From contig NC_068562.1 in the NCBI RefSeq assembly GCF_022201045.2, forward strand, positions 9,034,001 through 9,098,000: 64,000 nucleotides of DNA. Direction: 5' to 3'. The translations under genes and the position numbers were made by a program. The stretch is from Citrus sinensis. Its lineage: Eukaryota > Streptophyta > Magnoliopsida > Sapindales > Rutaceae. The notes below the pieces were generated by a model that saw nothing but the letters and a program-made list of their open reading frames with translations, did not search any database and was not told where the DNA came from. Shown piece by piece: positions 1-12,971 of this stretch; the stretch's first letter is position 1; every line of letters begins with the position of its first letter.

Positions 1-1343
1 CAAAAAAAAATTTGCAACATTGTCATCGTTTTGAAGAGGTTACAAGGTAGTAGTGCCAATAAATCCCCAGGAATACATGCTCAACCACCTAATAATAGTG
101 TTGATATCAAGAAAAGTTTAAAAAAAATTTCAGCAAAATCCAAGGCATCCAGCCATCTTACTCCGAGCATGAAGGTCTGCAAAACTTGAAATTTGAATAA
201 GAAAGCAGAATTTCAACATCAGCTGTAATGGTTGATGCAGAAGAATGTCGTTTGTGTGTATTCAGTGTTATTAATCTGCAGTTGTCATCAATTATACGGA
301 ACTATGAAGAGAACACTCCCTTAAGTGGTAAAAGGACACAGCAAGATAATTAGATTGAAACATCCAAAGTGCAGATCACAGCACCATGCAGAGACATGAA
401 GTAGTCAAGACAATTTTAAATTTGAAGTCTTTTAGGGAAAAGCACGGAATTGTAGCCATACTGAAGCTTCTGCACAAAATCATGTAAACTAATATATGTG
501 ATTGGTCATGAATCAAATTTAGGGCTTTTCAAACTTCAATATAACTTTAACGTACTCTTCTTCCACACAGCTTAATTGAGGACACATGTGAAATTGTTAG
601 CTGGCAGCTGTAGTAAACTAGGAAGTAGATAATGGTAGATCAAACAAATTACATATAGTTCTGCATGAACAATGAAGTTATTAGTGGATTAATCGGTTAG
701 AATAGTCTTCAATAGATATTACAAAGAAAATGGAACAAATGGCCACCTGAGTCAGAGATGTTTAGCACCGGCATGATGGAACATTACAATAAGGATATAT
801 GCAGACCGGATTTATAAAATATGGACAGCAATAGAATGTTTAAAAAGATAAAAAGTTGCAAAGACAGAAGCCAAAAGTAATAAACTATACCACTGAAAAA
901 TATTAGCATATTAATCAAAAACAGCACGTGTTGGTAGATATCTGATTAAGTAGCAACTAAGAAATTTAAGTTATGTTTCCACCATAACTGATATGTATGC
1001 CACAACAATTTCACAAAATGAAATAACATTTACAAGAGTATATATCTTATCATCCCACATCAAAAGCCAGGTAATTACAGGTTAAATCCTAGATTACAAA
1101 TGCTTCAGAATAACATAGAAAAATAACAGGGCATGGCCCCGGGACAAGGATGACACACACTAATCGAGAAATAGTCCAAGAATACAAAGGTTTCCAGCGT
1201 CATTACTAGTCTGTGCTTCATTGAGAGATATAAATTGCAGTTACTGAAACTTCTAAGCAGCAAACAAGTAAAGAATGTTATGTATCATTTTGATGCAGTA
1301 CCGCAATACAACATGATGTCATAATCAAAATGTAACACTTAAC
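1..1343. other. No gene recognised (AT-rich spacer or intron)
   Basis: No exon-like open stretch with flanking splice sites was recognised on either strand. The sequence may be intron or 3' flank of the minus-strand gene fragments that follow. Nothing repetitive stands out. Confidence 0.4.
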
Positions 1344-2660
1344 CCTTCAGGAAAGAACTGATGTCGCCACAATGATACAAAAGTATGGGGAAATTCACAA
1401 TAAGCCCCGTCCACTGGTTCATTACGTGTAGTATGCAGGTCCCCCATCGTAGAGATATCTAGCAAACATGAAAACTCAACCTTGAGGAAGCAATAAATGG
1501 AAATTAAAAGATACAAATTTAAAATATAATCCAAAATGCCAAAAAACTTCCAGATTTGACCTAAAATATAATGTCATTTTAAACAAACAAACAAACATCC
1601 TCCAGATGGCATAGAAAAGGAAGCAGATTTAAATAAAATTTTGAAAAAAAGGGAAAAGAATGAATTATGCATCGAGGACGAAACTGTGGGGACAAAAACA
1701 TAGACAATTTGCAGACAAAATACAAGACCCCCGTGTCTAGCGACTTCAATTTCTTAATCTCATCCCCAGGAAGGCCATGCTGCTCTTGCTTAAGTTTTTA
1801 CTTCACAGAGTAAATTACATAACCCTGCAATGTGTCAGGAATGAAGCCAGCCAGGAAAGCATAACACAGCTCAAAGTAGATTCTAACAAAGCCATATAAC
1901 TAAATCAAACAAGTCTTCATGGGAAACCAACATTAAAAAAATATGACAACAAAATGAAGTTTACCTGGATATCTATAACATGGTCAGTTTTGAAAGCTCA
2001 AAAGGTCCTTTCTCAAGCAAAACTCTTCCCCTGCAAAAATGTGAAGTTGAATTAAACAAAGGAGAAGCGAAAGTATCAAATAAGGTCATACAATTTTTAT
2101 CCGAAGTAAAGGTTAAACATTGCCCACATCCAAGCCAACCAGTGTATGCCTCAGCTCATAATCATCCATCCTTTTATGAATCTCAAAGAGTTGTTCCGCA
2201 TCTTCTTTAATACAAGAGGGAACAACAATAGTGGAGGCTTCATGAGGTACAGGCCTCTGGTAGCAACATACATGGGCAATCCTCTCTGTAAATGTAGGCA
2301 TTAAATGAATTTTTCAATAATAATTAAGAAGGCAGTCCCAGCAAATTAAAAATAAAATAAAAAGAAAAAAATTGAACAATTGTCGAAAAGAAAAATTCCA
2401 TGTATAACTACTCAAATACAAATTTTAAGAACGTAGCTAAGTGAACTTCCATTGACCGACTATATTAAAGCTAATAATATTTTAAAACTACTTATTAATC
2501 AATCTGACAACAAGGAATCGAAAGCGTTCAAGAGCTATTACTTTTCTTGTATGAAATAATTTTTTGACCAAACAAAATTAATTAAAAAATTAAAAAAAAT
2601 AAAGAGAAACGAGAAGGAGAACTAACAACGTCATCCATGTGGACGTCGGAGATAAAGAGG
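1344..2660 (-). CDS. Unrecognised gene, exon fragments (minus strand)
   Basis: Two stretches look like real internal exons. The first, about 2119-2285, follows a TTTACAG acceptor and reads through AHVCCYQRPVPHEAS and FEIHKRMDDYELRHT. The second, about 1344-1480, follows a CCTCAAG acceptor and reads through DISTMGDLHTTRNEP and WRHQFFPEG up to a GGTTAAG donor. A further open piece near 2630-2660 contains ISDVHMDD and could be the 5' end. I do not recognise the protein and could not chain the exons in a single frame. A possible piece near 1990-2050 (VLLEKGPFELSKL) did not fit the phase. It may be a real gene with missed exons, or a decaying one. The region around 2640-2870 would be its promoter side. 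Confidence 0.3.
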
Positions 2661-2810
2661 AAATTTTGAGAGATAGCTGGAGAATGGCATTGATAAATCG
2701 AGAGAGGGGAAAATAATGCAAGTCTCGTGGCCTGCTATCGAAAATTCTTCCACTTTCTACCCTTGTAATTGCATCCCCCTCTCACTCTTCTCCTCTTCTT
2801 TGGCTTTCCT

Positions 2811-2864
2811 GCCCTTCTGTAATTCAACGGCAGCAGAGCCCTTCTGTAATTCAATGGCAGCAGA
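2811..2864. repeat. Tandem 27-bp duplication
   Basis: Two adjacent 27-bp copies (2811-2837 and 2838-2864) differ at one visible base. Each contains CCCTTCTGTAATTCAA followed by GGCAGCAGA. They lie between the minus-strand gene fragments and the nicotinamidase-like gene. The rest of 2286-3154 holds no recognised coding sequence. Confidence 0.7.
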
Positions 2865-3154
2865 GCAATCAATCGCCTGAGTTTGCAAAAAAACATTCAA
2901 ACCGTTTCATCCGGTAACCCATCTCTTCAATTAACCTATTCAGCCAGTTTGCCATTCCAACTGTTTTTGCATAAATTTAATAATATCCGTTAGATCCAAA
3001 TTTAAGATATCTGACGGTTATCATTTCACTGATCGTATGTTACGTTAAACGTAACTTAGGGATTGCCATATATATATATATATGCAAATTAAATTAACTC
3101 TCCTTGTTTCAACTTATACTTATTTCTACATTTTTTTTTTTTGGTGTTTTGTAG

Positions 3155-4261
3155 AATGATTTTATAGCTGATGATGGATTGGCAAGAATGGATGGAGGCA
3201 AAGCCATACTTCCTAGTGTTATTAAGAGTGTTGAAATCGCTAGGCAGCGTGGGATTCGCATAGTCTGGGTAAATCTCAATGGACATATGCCTTTTCATTT
3301 CACTCTCATATAATCACTCAAGCATTTCAATGACTAGAAATTGAATTTTATCCGTTTGAAATCCCAGAGACAAATAAATATATGTCAATCTGAACTTCAA
3401 CAGATTTCCTTCTGTAGCAAGAAATAAAATATGGTCTATAATTGAGAGCATCAGTCAATCATGATCATCATAGTAGTGTTTATACTTTACATGTGCATTT
3501 TTTTTTTTTTGGGTGATGATATATAATGAGGAAAAAAAAATGGCACTTACTACTGAAGGTTGTTCGTGAGCACGACCCGTCAGGAACAAATGTTGAATTA
3601 TTTCGCCGGCACCGGTACTCTAACGGGAGAGTTGGTCCGGTGATAAAGGGAAGTCGAGGTGCGGCACTTGTCGATGGCCTGGAGATCAAACAAGGGGACT
3701 ACAAGGTGGCGAAGACCCGGTTCAGCGCCTTCTTTGCCACCCCACTGCACTCATTCCTTCAAGATGCAGGGGTTGATAGCTTAGTCATTACTGGTAAATC
3801 AATGAGATTAATTAATCAAACAATGTTACGTTAGTTAATAGCAAGTCACGCATCAATTTAATAAATTAATTAATTGTGTGATTTGTGCGTGTGCATGCAT
3901 ATTTCATAATGCCATTATGTACCTATATATCCAGGCATTCAAACTCCAAACTGCATAAGGCAGACTGCTTTTGATGCAATAGCTTATGACTATCGATCTG
4001 TAACCGTCATCGTTGATGCCACTGCAGCTGTCACACCAGAAGTTCATTCTGGTATGTGTTATTTTTGTACTATATATTTTCACCAAAGACTCTCACGTAC
4101 GTAGCAAAATGCCATCCTCGTATATCTGACTTGCGCTTGTATTTTTCATTTTTTTTTCCATTTATTTATCAGCGAATATTCACGACATGAAGAAGGTGAA
4201 AATTGCAACCCCAACTTTACAAGAATGGTCTGTTGAGGCTGAGGCTGAGGCTGATGCTTGA
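3155..4261 (+). CDS. Isochorismatase/nicotinamidase-like protein, first exon not found
   Basis: Four exons read cleanly: 3155-3268, 3559-3793, 3935-4051 and 4173-4261 (TGA). Together they give about 184 residues of an isochorismatase-fold hydrolase, close to plant nicotinamidase (NIC2/NIC3-type) proteins, which convert nicotinamide to nicotinate in NAD salvage. Visible signatures are NDFI at the start of the first exon, the VAKTRFSAFF segment with the catalytic lysine, and QTPNCIRQTAFDA with the nucleophilic cysteine. The family's catalytic aspartate normally lies just before NDF, in an exon encoding the start and a hydrophobic strand. No such exon is visible between about 2600 and 3154. The acceptor (T-run, then GTTTTGTAG) is intact. 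The C-terminus ends in a short EA repeat. The gene is either 5'-truncated and non-functional or uses a distant first exon outside the part I could read. Family assignment is firm; function is doubtful. Confidence 0.75.
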
Positions 4262-6925
4262 TTCATCTGCAGTTGTATCATCTGATTTTGCACGCCTGCA
4301 AATGATGTATTAATAATATTGATTATTTGTGCCCATTTGCTAATTTTCGTTTGAATGGATTTGTTGTGTGATTTTGAGTTGGTGATTCCAAGATCCAAAA
4401 CCATTGAAAATTCACCAAGTTGTTTCGTTTTATACAACAATGGGGAATATTATCTGCATGCTGTAGTATGTGTTGCGTGTGATCTATGTTCCTACGTGCA
4501 GGGCTGCCCATTGAAATACTGCTCTGACCTCCCAAGCCTCGAGTCTTAATTGTGTGATTTGAAACTGACCAGTTTGAAAGGAATTCAAGGAAGTTCACAA
4601 GCATGACACCAATGAAACTATGTTTCACAAACAAGACCATATGTTATACAAAATGCCCTTAAAAATAATGGATTTAGAGCCTCAATCAATTTACCCAGCC
4701 TTATGGGTTACACGGCCCAAGATATTAGTTACTCCCCCGCTTGATAGTTGTGCAATCTTTGCCTTTCGCTATTGTGGCATGTCAAAAAACTTTTCCTGTA
4801 AATCATTATTAAAAAAAAAAAAAAAAAAAAAAAAAACAGAACTGAAGCACTTTATATTTAAGAAAGGAAAAAAAAATTGAGAAAGTGGGAGTGGGAGGGG
4901 CATATTTTTGAAAGTTAGCCACTTTTGCGGCGTGTTCATAAACAATATAAAAAAATTCGTCCCCTCTATTTTTTGCGTACTGGTTTGTTAAAAATAAACC
5001 TAGACAAATAATTTGAAATATGAATTCTAACCTTGAAGACAGTCTTTAACATATTTTATTTCAGCATCTACGATAAAAACATATTTTAATTCAGCATCCA
5101 CGATAATCCACCATTAAAAGTTTACTTTTATGCCCAAAAAAGGAAAAAAGAAAAAGAAAAAGAAAAAAAGAATCCCCGTATCATCTTTTTGCATTTGTAT
5201 TAGAAACATGCACCGTGGGAAAATAGAAATGCTTCTCCCACAAATTTACATATTAGAATATGGAAATAGTCGTTAACGTTTTTTATAGTTGCCATGATAC
5301 TCTCGATTTTGAACCTAGCGGAAGAGGGTAGAGCCTAGAGACAAGCAATATGGGCTAATGCCTAGAGGCCCAATCTGCCAGTTGTGTAACGAGTCATGTG
5401 CTGTTATCATTACGTTCGACCCCTTTAACCTTTTCCATCTTTGGTTTAAGATCATTATCAAACTGGCCAGATAGCTTTGGGGCCTAGATAATCAAGCGGC
5501 TTGGTGGACCCAATGAGTCCACTTTTCAGATGGGTTAGCCGTGGGCACGGGCCCTCGGGGACCCTTCCCCAACATTCTTTTTCCAAATCGTAAATGATGA
5601 GATTCCTTGCGATTTATAATTCATAGTTGATTGCTTGATTCTTCTTCTCCTTTCAATAGAATATATTTTTTTTTTCTTGTATTGTTTCTTCCATATACTA
5701 AGTATAGGGGTAGTTTCAACTTTTCATGGCTGCATAAAGTTGGCTAGAATTGAAGATTGACTTGCCTCTATTCATCAAAATTGGCCCACTATTTATTGTT
5801 TGAGTTAATGATAATCTAACTTCCGTTATCATGAAAACAACAGCAAATCATCCAAATCTTATTGTGTTCCCAACCAACACATGATTTCTTGGAAAAAGTA
5901 ATACCATCTATCACTTCGAAAAGGTCTTTTACAGCTAACTTCAATCTATTTTTATAAAGGTCACTTCCCTAGTCAACATACACATCATCACCAAAATTCC
6001 TATTGCATTTCTCAAAGAAAAATTTGCTTGCATCTAACAATTTGTTCGGTTTCATTTTGTCAAAGATTTTGAGAAAGCAACATAAGACTTGAAAATTTTT
6101 TAAGGATAGAAAGGGGATTTGTGCTGATTTTGGGTTATTTCTACACTTAATAGGAGAAATATTCATGCGAGCTCATCAAACCCTAAACTCCACGAGTGCA
6201 AACTATGGACCTACTGATCCGGACAACCCCTCATAATTCATAAACCGCAGCTTTCATACCATGATTGGCTTGTAAATACACTTGAAAATGATAGAGATCC
6301 TCAAAATCTCGAACATTTTTCTCTTGATGCTAATACAACCCACCAAACAGATAAAAGTGTCTCTTTGCATATTGATGTTATTGAAGATAAAGATAAGATG
6401 CAATAATAAAGCGATTTTTTTCTTCTTGCTTTGGCCTACCTTTCCTCACACAACACATTGGCTGTTCAAACTTTCACATATGAGAAAAGAAAGTTAAAAA
6501 AAAAATAAAAAGAAATACAAAAAAAAGGGAGCTGTTCTGTTATTATACTATTAGAAGTAGGCCGTTGGAGTTTGAAAATAAAGTTGGGGAAGGGGGGGGG
6601 GGGGGGGGCGGTCTTCTTATTTAGTGTCAACTTTAGGGACAAATTGCAACACGCAAGACCTAAAATATAGAGTGGCACTATTTCGTTCTTTATTATTGTC
6701 TTGTCCACTTCTTATTTTACCCTACCAATTTTGGGACCTCTCTAGGGGCTGCTATCAGATTCAACTGACCCCTTGATTTATTGTGAGATTTGTAAATTCA
6801 GCTACGCGGTTTCTTTTTCCTTGACATGTGATCTAACAATTAAGCCAACTTTTTTTTTTCTATTGATTAGGAAGATAAGGAGAGGCAAGTAAGAAAAATA
6901 AAAGGCAGATATCCTTATCTAACAT
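4262..6925. other. Intergenic; simple repeats only
   Basis: No gene recognised. It contains a 26-base A run (4811-4836), a near-duplicate pair of about 30 bp around 5050-5108 (CAGCATC[TC]ACGATAA), and a 17-base G run at 6592-6608. The rest is AT-rich. Confidence 0.5.
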
Positions 6926-7029
6926 TTCTTTGACGGTTGTAAATATCAGTTGTAAATCTCATATAATATAAGTTGTAATCTGAGTATTAGTCTCATGTAA
7001 TTTTTAAAAAAAAAATTCTTTGACGGTTG
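6926..7029 (+). mobile_element. 5'-truncated SINE remnant with 14-bp TSD
   Basis: An insert of 76 bp (6940-7015) ends in an A-rich tail and is flanked by perfect direct repeats TTCTTTGACGGTTG at 6926-6939 and 7016-7029. Its start (TAAATATCAGTTGTAAAT) resembles the 3' half of the tRNA-derived SINE at 51888-52203 (GTAAATATCAGTGTAA, CAGTTGTAAATATC). It therefore looks like a 5'-truncated copy of the same family, mobilised by target-primed reverse transcription. Confidence 0.75.
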
Positions 7030-10000
7030 ATCATTCTTTTTCTTTTTCAATTTCTAAATATTACTTATGGAATCATTTTATCGTTCATTATAGTAATGGC
7101 GCCTTATTTAAATCTATATTTGGAATGTATAGCATTTACTTTACCGACGTTATATTACAAACCAAGTGTCTATATATAGTCATATTGCGACCCCTGATTT
7201 TAAAATCCAAATGGGAAGTGTCTGTTTTCAATAGTTGAGAAATCACCCTTACTTATCAACCGGCAAGAGTCTTGTCTTTTAGTATGGTGGAAATGAGACG
7301 AAAATAATTGATTGAGGCTTAAACTCATGAATTAATGGTTCTTAGTTTAGTCTCAAAATTAATTATTATTATTTCTTTTTTTACTATTACAAAGTTGACA
7401 TGACAATCATCACGTACGTCATTTATAGTTCATCAAACACCTTTATGATTTGATAATTGTAGAAATCCACGTGTAAGAAAACTTTTAATTATATATATAT
7501 ATATATATTTTTAAAAAAAATTGAGAAGAAGGATACACACACAAAGAGATAATTCAGTCATTCACTGAAGATCATCACCAACTATGTAGTAAGCAATTGA
7601 ACTGCGTAAATTTCTGTTCATAATTTTCAAAGCCTTGGATTAACTACACAATTGCATACGGTAGCCAATGTCACTGCATGCAGTAACAACAATATCACTA
7701 AGCAAAAGAAGAAAAGTTGATTCTGTGATCATGGAAGTCACAAGATGATAGGATTTTTTTTTTTTTTTTTGGGAAAAAAATATTATAAAAAGTACATTAT
7801 AGTATTAGTGTCAATTTAATAAATCGACGTGCGGTGTATCTAAATCTTGAATAATTTGAATGGAGGAACATGGAAGCTGGAATTTTCGTATCAACAGTAT
7901 TCAATAATCTCGAATCGATTATGAAAAGGAAACTTGGTCTCAGCTGATTGACTCAAGAGGGTAACGACAACGAGAAAATCCAAGTCCCCGACAAATTAAT
8001 TAAGAAAATGAAAGAAAGTTTTCCATGAAGTTGGAAAATCAAAGGAATAAAAACACAAAGAAAAAGCCAATGTCCTCTCTGGAGAAATGAAAGGGAATGC
8101 ACAGTAACTGTTCAAGATATTATGTTACCACTTACATCTTATCCACTAATAATGTTAATTAAAACTAAATAAAAATTAGTGGTATATGCTTGTATTCTAA
8201 TTTTTTTTTAATGGGTTAAATAAAAAAAAGAGCAAGTGGTATATGTTTCCTTGTGACTGAGTGGATTGATTTCTTGTAGTCAAATCAAACCTAACGCCGC
8301 ATTATTCATTATTTCAACTGATGCATGAAGTTGATATAAAGTCCTAAGAAATTATTAAAGCAAATACTTCAATCATAGTTGTGTTGTGTCCAATATTTAG
8401 TGGTGAAATTAAGATTTTAATTAAATTATTTTTATTATTATTCCGCTCGATAGTATTTTAATTCTTTGTTAGTTCATATGAGTAAGGTTTAAATTATAGG
8501 CCTTTTATTATTATTTTTTATGTAAGACAATATCTTAGACAAATGCTATCTCTCTCTCTCTCTCTCTATATATATATAGAGCATTGGTATACTTGCTTCA
8601 TAATAAAGGCTAATAATTTTATTATCAATTAAAACCCAAGGTTCATTAATCTACGATAGTTAGAATTATGCAATGAGTAATTTTTTTTTTTTTTTGGTTG
8701 GAAAATTAATACATGTGTTACATTCTTTTTAATTAGGAAAATCGTGCTGTCATTGATTCAAAGGAAGAGTAAGCATGTGTTACATGTTATTGGTTTTATT
8801 CATTGTATTTTGGGACTACTGAATTTAAACAGATAGTTGTTACGAGAATTCAATTGCGTAACCTAAAATTTTTAGGTATTTTTGAACTACCCATTAAAAT
8901 TTTCAATGCCAACTCTTAATCTATTTCGCCAGTTTATGTACAAAAATTTGATGAAGAAAAAAAAAGTTACCACATTTGATATATCTTCACCTAACATCAT
9001 AAATATAAAACTTTCTACCCTCATTATATGTCTTCAAAGCCTTTCACTCACTTCAAATCTGAGAGCAAATCAAAGAGTAGGAAAATGTCAACACCTTCTG
9101 GCCACCTTTTACCCAACTGATGAATTGTTTAAACAAATTCGTGAATCAAGAAAACCTTCTTGATGCATCATGATCCATCAATCAACAACTGAAAAGTCAG
9201 TAAAAATGAAACACAAATAAACAGATTTTTTTTTTCCACATTGATAAATGCACAGTACAAAACTGTACATACATAATGATTCCGAATAGAAATTTCTTCC
9301 CTGTAAAGTGTAACCCATGCCAGCACCCTTAATGCATGAAAAATTGAAAATGGGTTGTTTTTGTTGTTCTTTCAAATCTTGATCTGAAATTGCAGTTTCC
9401 AAGAACGTTAAAATAATACTACTCTTTCCCATTGATCGAAATTATTTCTTTTGAAAGATAAATTAATGGGGATTATTATCATCTATACCCCACGTGCACG
9501 TACACAAATTTTAAGATTGGTCTTTGATCATCCACTAAAGCCTATATATATATATGCATCATCATTGGATTTTTAGATCTCCGCTTTTTAGCTTAGCTGC
9601 CCATTATCTATGACTGTGGCGATGTTGACTCAAGCTGCAACAAAAGAAAAGCAAAAGGGCGAAGTGGCCCATCTGATTACCGTGAGACCTGCCACACCAT
9701 ATCCCAAAAAAGGAGTATGATGATTGATGATTTGTAGGTGTACTACTCTCCCTCCCTCCCTCCCTCCCTCCCTCTTGATTCTTTTTTATTTCAAAACTTG
9801 TTTTTTATTTTCTAAAAAATAAAAGAAAAAGAATGATGTAAAGTTAAGGTGATGTGAACTACAAGAAAAGCTGCTAACATCATGGTATGTTCCGCTCGCC
9901 TCAATTATTTGTTTTTTTTTAATATTATTATTTAATTATTATTTGTTTTTTCACTTTTTCGGCACTGGACTGAAACAAGAAAGTGGGTTTCCTATTTATT

Positions 10001-10047
10001 ACACGCAATAAGATTATAAGGAGATCTTTGTCTGAAACCCATGCTAC
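7030..10047. other. Intergenic, AT-rich; microsatellites
   Basis: No gene recognised. It holds an AT run near 7488-7508, a TC/TA microsatellite at about 8549-8578 and a CTCC microsatellite at about 9747-9774. The last 1 kb is presumably promoter of the NPF gene. Confidence 0.5.
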
Positions 10048-10054
10048 TATAAAA
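10048..10054 (+). promoter_or_regulatory. Candidate TATA box of the NPF gene
   Basis: TATAAAA lies 79 bases upstream of the start codon at 10127, followed by a CT-rich leader. The spacing fits a plant core promoter with a leader of about 45-50 bases. This is a motif match only. Confidence 0.5.
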
Positions 10055-10126
10055 TCTCCCAAGGCTAGCTCTTTTTCATGCTAGATTTGGCTCTCTCTCT
10101 TAAAGCTATAAGCTAAAGTTTCAACA

Positions 10127-12971
10127 ATGGAGGAAGCAATTTCAGATCAAAGAGAAACGAGGCAACAGGAAGAAGCAGCTAATAACGTTCAAGAGAGAAG
10201 AAGAAAGGGTGGCCTCATTACCATGCCATTTATTATAGGCAAGTTCACACACTTGCACATCATCATAAGCACAATAAATAAATCTTACATTTCAAGTGGG
10301 GTTTGTGACTTTGTGTGTTTTTCTGTGCATGACTTAATATTCGTGAACTTTCTTTAAACTTTTTCTCAGCGGGGGGCTTGCTTGTCTGATTTTTCTGTGG
10401 TCCTTGAACTTCATGCAGAATTTTTAAATGGGTTTGTTTGTACTTCTAACTTTGTGTTATGTGATGTTTTGAGCACTGAGCAGCAAATGAGGCATTTGAG
10501 AAGGTGGCAAGCTATGGGCTGGTGACAAACATGATACTGTACTTGATGAAAGACTATCATTTGGGAGTTGCAAACGGCACAAATGTGCTTTTCTTCTGGA
10601 CCGCTGCTACCAATTTCATGCCTATTTTGGGTGCTTTTCTTTCTGATTCTTATCTGGGTCGATTCCTGACCATTGGCTTGGCTTCCTTCTGCAGTCTCCT
10701 GGTAACTAAATCTTCTTTTCCCTTTTACAATTTCACTGTTTCTTGTACTATTTCTGTTATTATAATAATCACAACACTAATCATAGCTTTGACCATTCCT
10801 AAATTGATAATCAAGGCAAGGCAAAGGTTTTAGCTGAATGCGACTGTCATTTTCACTAAGGTTTTATCTTAATTGTTTAAGCATTAGCATTCAATTTATT
10901 ATCATCAACTCATTATTTTGCCTGTCATTTTCACTTGGGCCCACGAGAAGTATATGTAAAAGCATTTTTAAGTCTGTAAATTGGATTCTTCCTTGTTCTC
11001 TTGTGGAATCCTTCGCATTTTTAATGGCAGTAGAAAAATTTTACTGCCCTTTTAGGGTAGCTTGCCCATGTTTCAGTGAGATTGGAAGCTGAAGAAAGCG
11101 GTTTATTTGAGAAACAAACAAACAAGAATCTCCTTTTCCAATTTACATACGCAGTGGATTTTAGTTAATCCTTTACTCATCGAGTACGGTCAGTAAAAAG
11201 AAATCACACCAATGCATTAGCTCATTTTAGAAATAGCTTTGTGCAGGCAGAGCTGAAATATTGATGTCGTTTCTGATATTTGGGTAAAATGTGTTCTTAA
11301 TTAAAATCAGCAACGAAATTAGTTTCGAATTGCTTTATCTTATGCTTTTATGAAGAGAAATCTCATCTAATTTTCAATTTCACAGGGGATGTTTCTCCTA
11401 TGGTTAACAGCAATGATTCCGAAAGTAAAGCCTTCACCGTGCAACATATTAACCCAGAGCTGTGAATCCCCGACCACAGCTCAAATGACACTTCTGATCT
11501 CTTCTTTTTGTTTCATATCCATTGGAGCTGGTGGCATTAGGCCATGCTCCATAGCATTCGGAGCTGATCAATTGGACAGAAAAGATAATCCCAACAATGA
11601 GAGGGTCTTAGAAAGCTTCTTTGGTTGGTACTACGCTACATCAGCTATAGCCGTCGTGATTGCATTGACTGCCATCGTTTACATTCAAGATCATCTTGGA
11701 TGGAAAGTTGGATTCGGAGTTCCTGCAATCCTTATGGTGTTGTCTGTTTTACTGTTCTTCATTGCTTCTCCCTTGTATGTCAAGCTGAAAGCAAGCAGTA
11801 GCTTATTAACTGGCTTTGCACAAGTTGCAGTTGTTGCTTACAAGAACAGAAAACTTGCCCTGCCACCGCCAAATGCTAGTTGGTGTTACCATCGCCAGAA
11901 GGACTCTCTGCTCATTGTGCCAACTAGCAAATTGCGGTAATATGTTAACTACCTCATTGTCATTTTTTTTTTTCCAGTTAGAATATTTCACGAGCTTTTG
12001 TTGCTTTTGCCGTCAGGTTTTTGAATAAAGCTTGCCTCATTAGAAGTCCAGAACAAGACATTGCTCCAGATGGATCAGCTTTAAATCCATGGAGTCTTTG
12101 CACGATTGAGCAAGTAGAAGAGCTCAAAGCACTCATTAAGGTCTTGCCATTGTGGTCCACGGGGATAATGATGTCGATCAACATTAGCCAAAACTCATTT
12201 CCATTGCTGCAAGCTAGTTCCATGGATCGACATGTTACTTCAAGCTTCCAGATTCCCGCAGGCTCTTTCGGCACATTCACAATAATTACTTTAGCAGCAT
12301 GGGTAGTCCTCTACGATCGTGTTTTAATTCCAGTGGCATCAAAGATGAAGGGTAAACCAGTGAGGCTTGGTGTTAAACTAAGAATGGGAATTGGACTATT
12401 TCTCTCGTGCATGGGAATGGTAGTTTCAGGACTTGTTGAGAATATTAGACGAAGAAGAGCTATCCGAGAAGGTTACCTGAACAATGGTCAAGCCGTGTTG
12501 GAAATGTCAGCAATGTGGCTTGTGCCACAGCATTGCTTGAACGGCTTAGCAGAAGCATTCAATGCAATCGCGCAAACAGAGTTCTTTTACTCAGAGTTCC
12601 CAAAGAGTATGTCAAGTATAGCTGCCTCCCTGTTTGGTCTAGGGATGGCTGTGGCAAACTTGTTAGCTAGTGCTATAGTAAGTGCCGTGGATCATATCAC
12701 TTCAAAAGGAGGGAAAGAGAGCTGGGTATCGAGCAATATCAACAAGGGTCGTTACGACAATTACTATTGGCTTCTTGCTATAATGAGTCTTGTTAATTTG
12801 GTATACTTCCTCGTGTGTAGTTGGGCATATGGACCTTGTGTTGACCGTGTAACGAGTGTTGGAGATGAAGGGAATGACGTAAAGGATGAAGAAGAAGAGC
12901 TACTTCATTTAGGCAATAGCCGAGTTGGCAATGAAGGAAACGGCTTAAAGAAGGAAGAAAGTTTCTCATAG
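10127..12971 (+). CDS. NRT1/PTR family (NPF) transporter, NPF1-like
   Basis: Four exons join in frame: 10127-10238, 10484-10701, 11386-11936 and 12017-12971. The product is 611 residues, a normal NPF length. NPF proteins are plasma-membrane or endomembrane proton-coupled carriers with about 12 membrane helices that move nitrate, peptides, glucosides or hormones; the substrate cannot be told from sequence. The proton-coupling ExxEK-type motif (NEAFEKV) lies at the start of exon 2 in helix 1. Other family features are GAFLSDSYLGRF, SIGAGGIRPCSIAFGADQ, ESFFGWYYATSA and QTEFFYSEFPKSMSS. The tail is acidic and soluble. Intron 1 is an apparent GC-AG intron (AG|GCAAGT), because only this donor keeps the MPFIIANEAFEK frame. 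Closest subgroup by eye is NPF1.1/1.2. A decayed tandem copy follows at 14.5-16.6 kb. Confidence 0.93.

Noticed and set aside
1980..2210. 76-residue plus-strand ORF
   Set aside because: Antisense to the better-supported minus-strand exon at about 2119-2285.
3480..3520. T run followed by GGGTGATG, and a similar T18-GGG at about 7757, considered as further micro poly(A) insertions
   Set aside because: No flanking direct repeats found, unlike the three accepted cases.
8882..9163. 93-residue plus-strand ORF
   Set aside because: Isolated, AT-rich, no recognisable motif or splice context.
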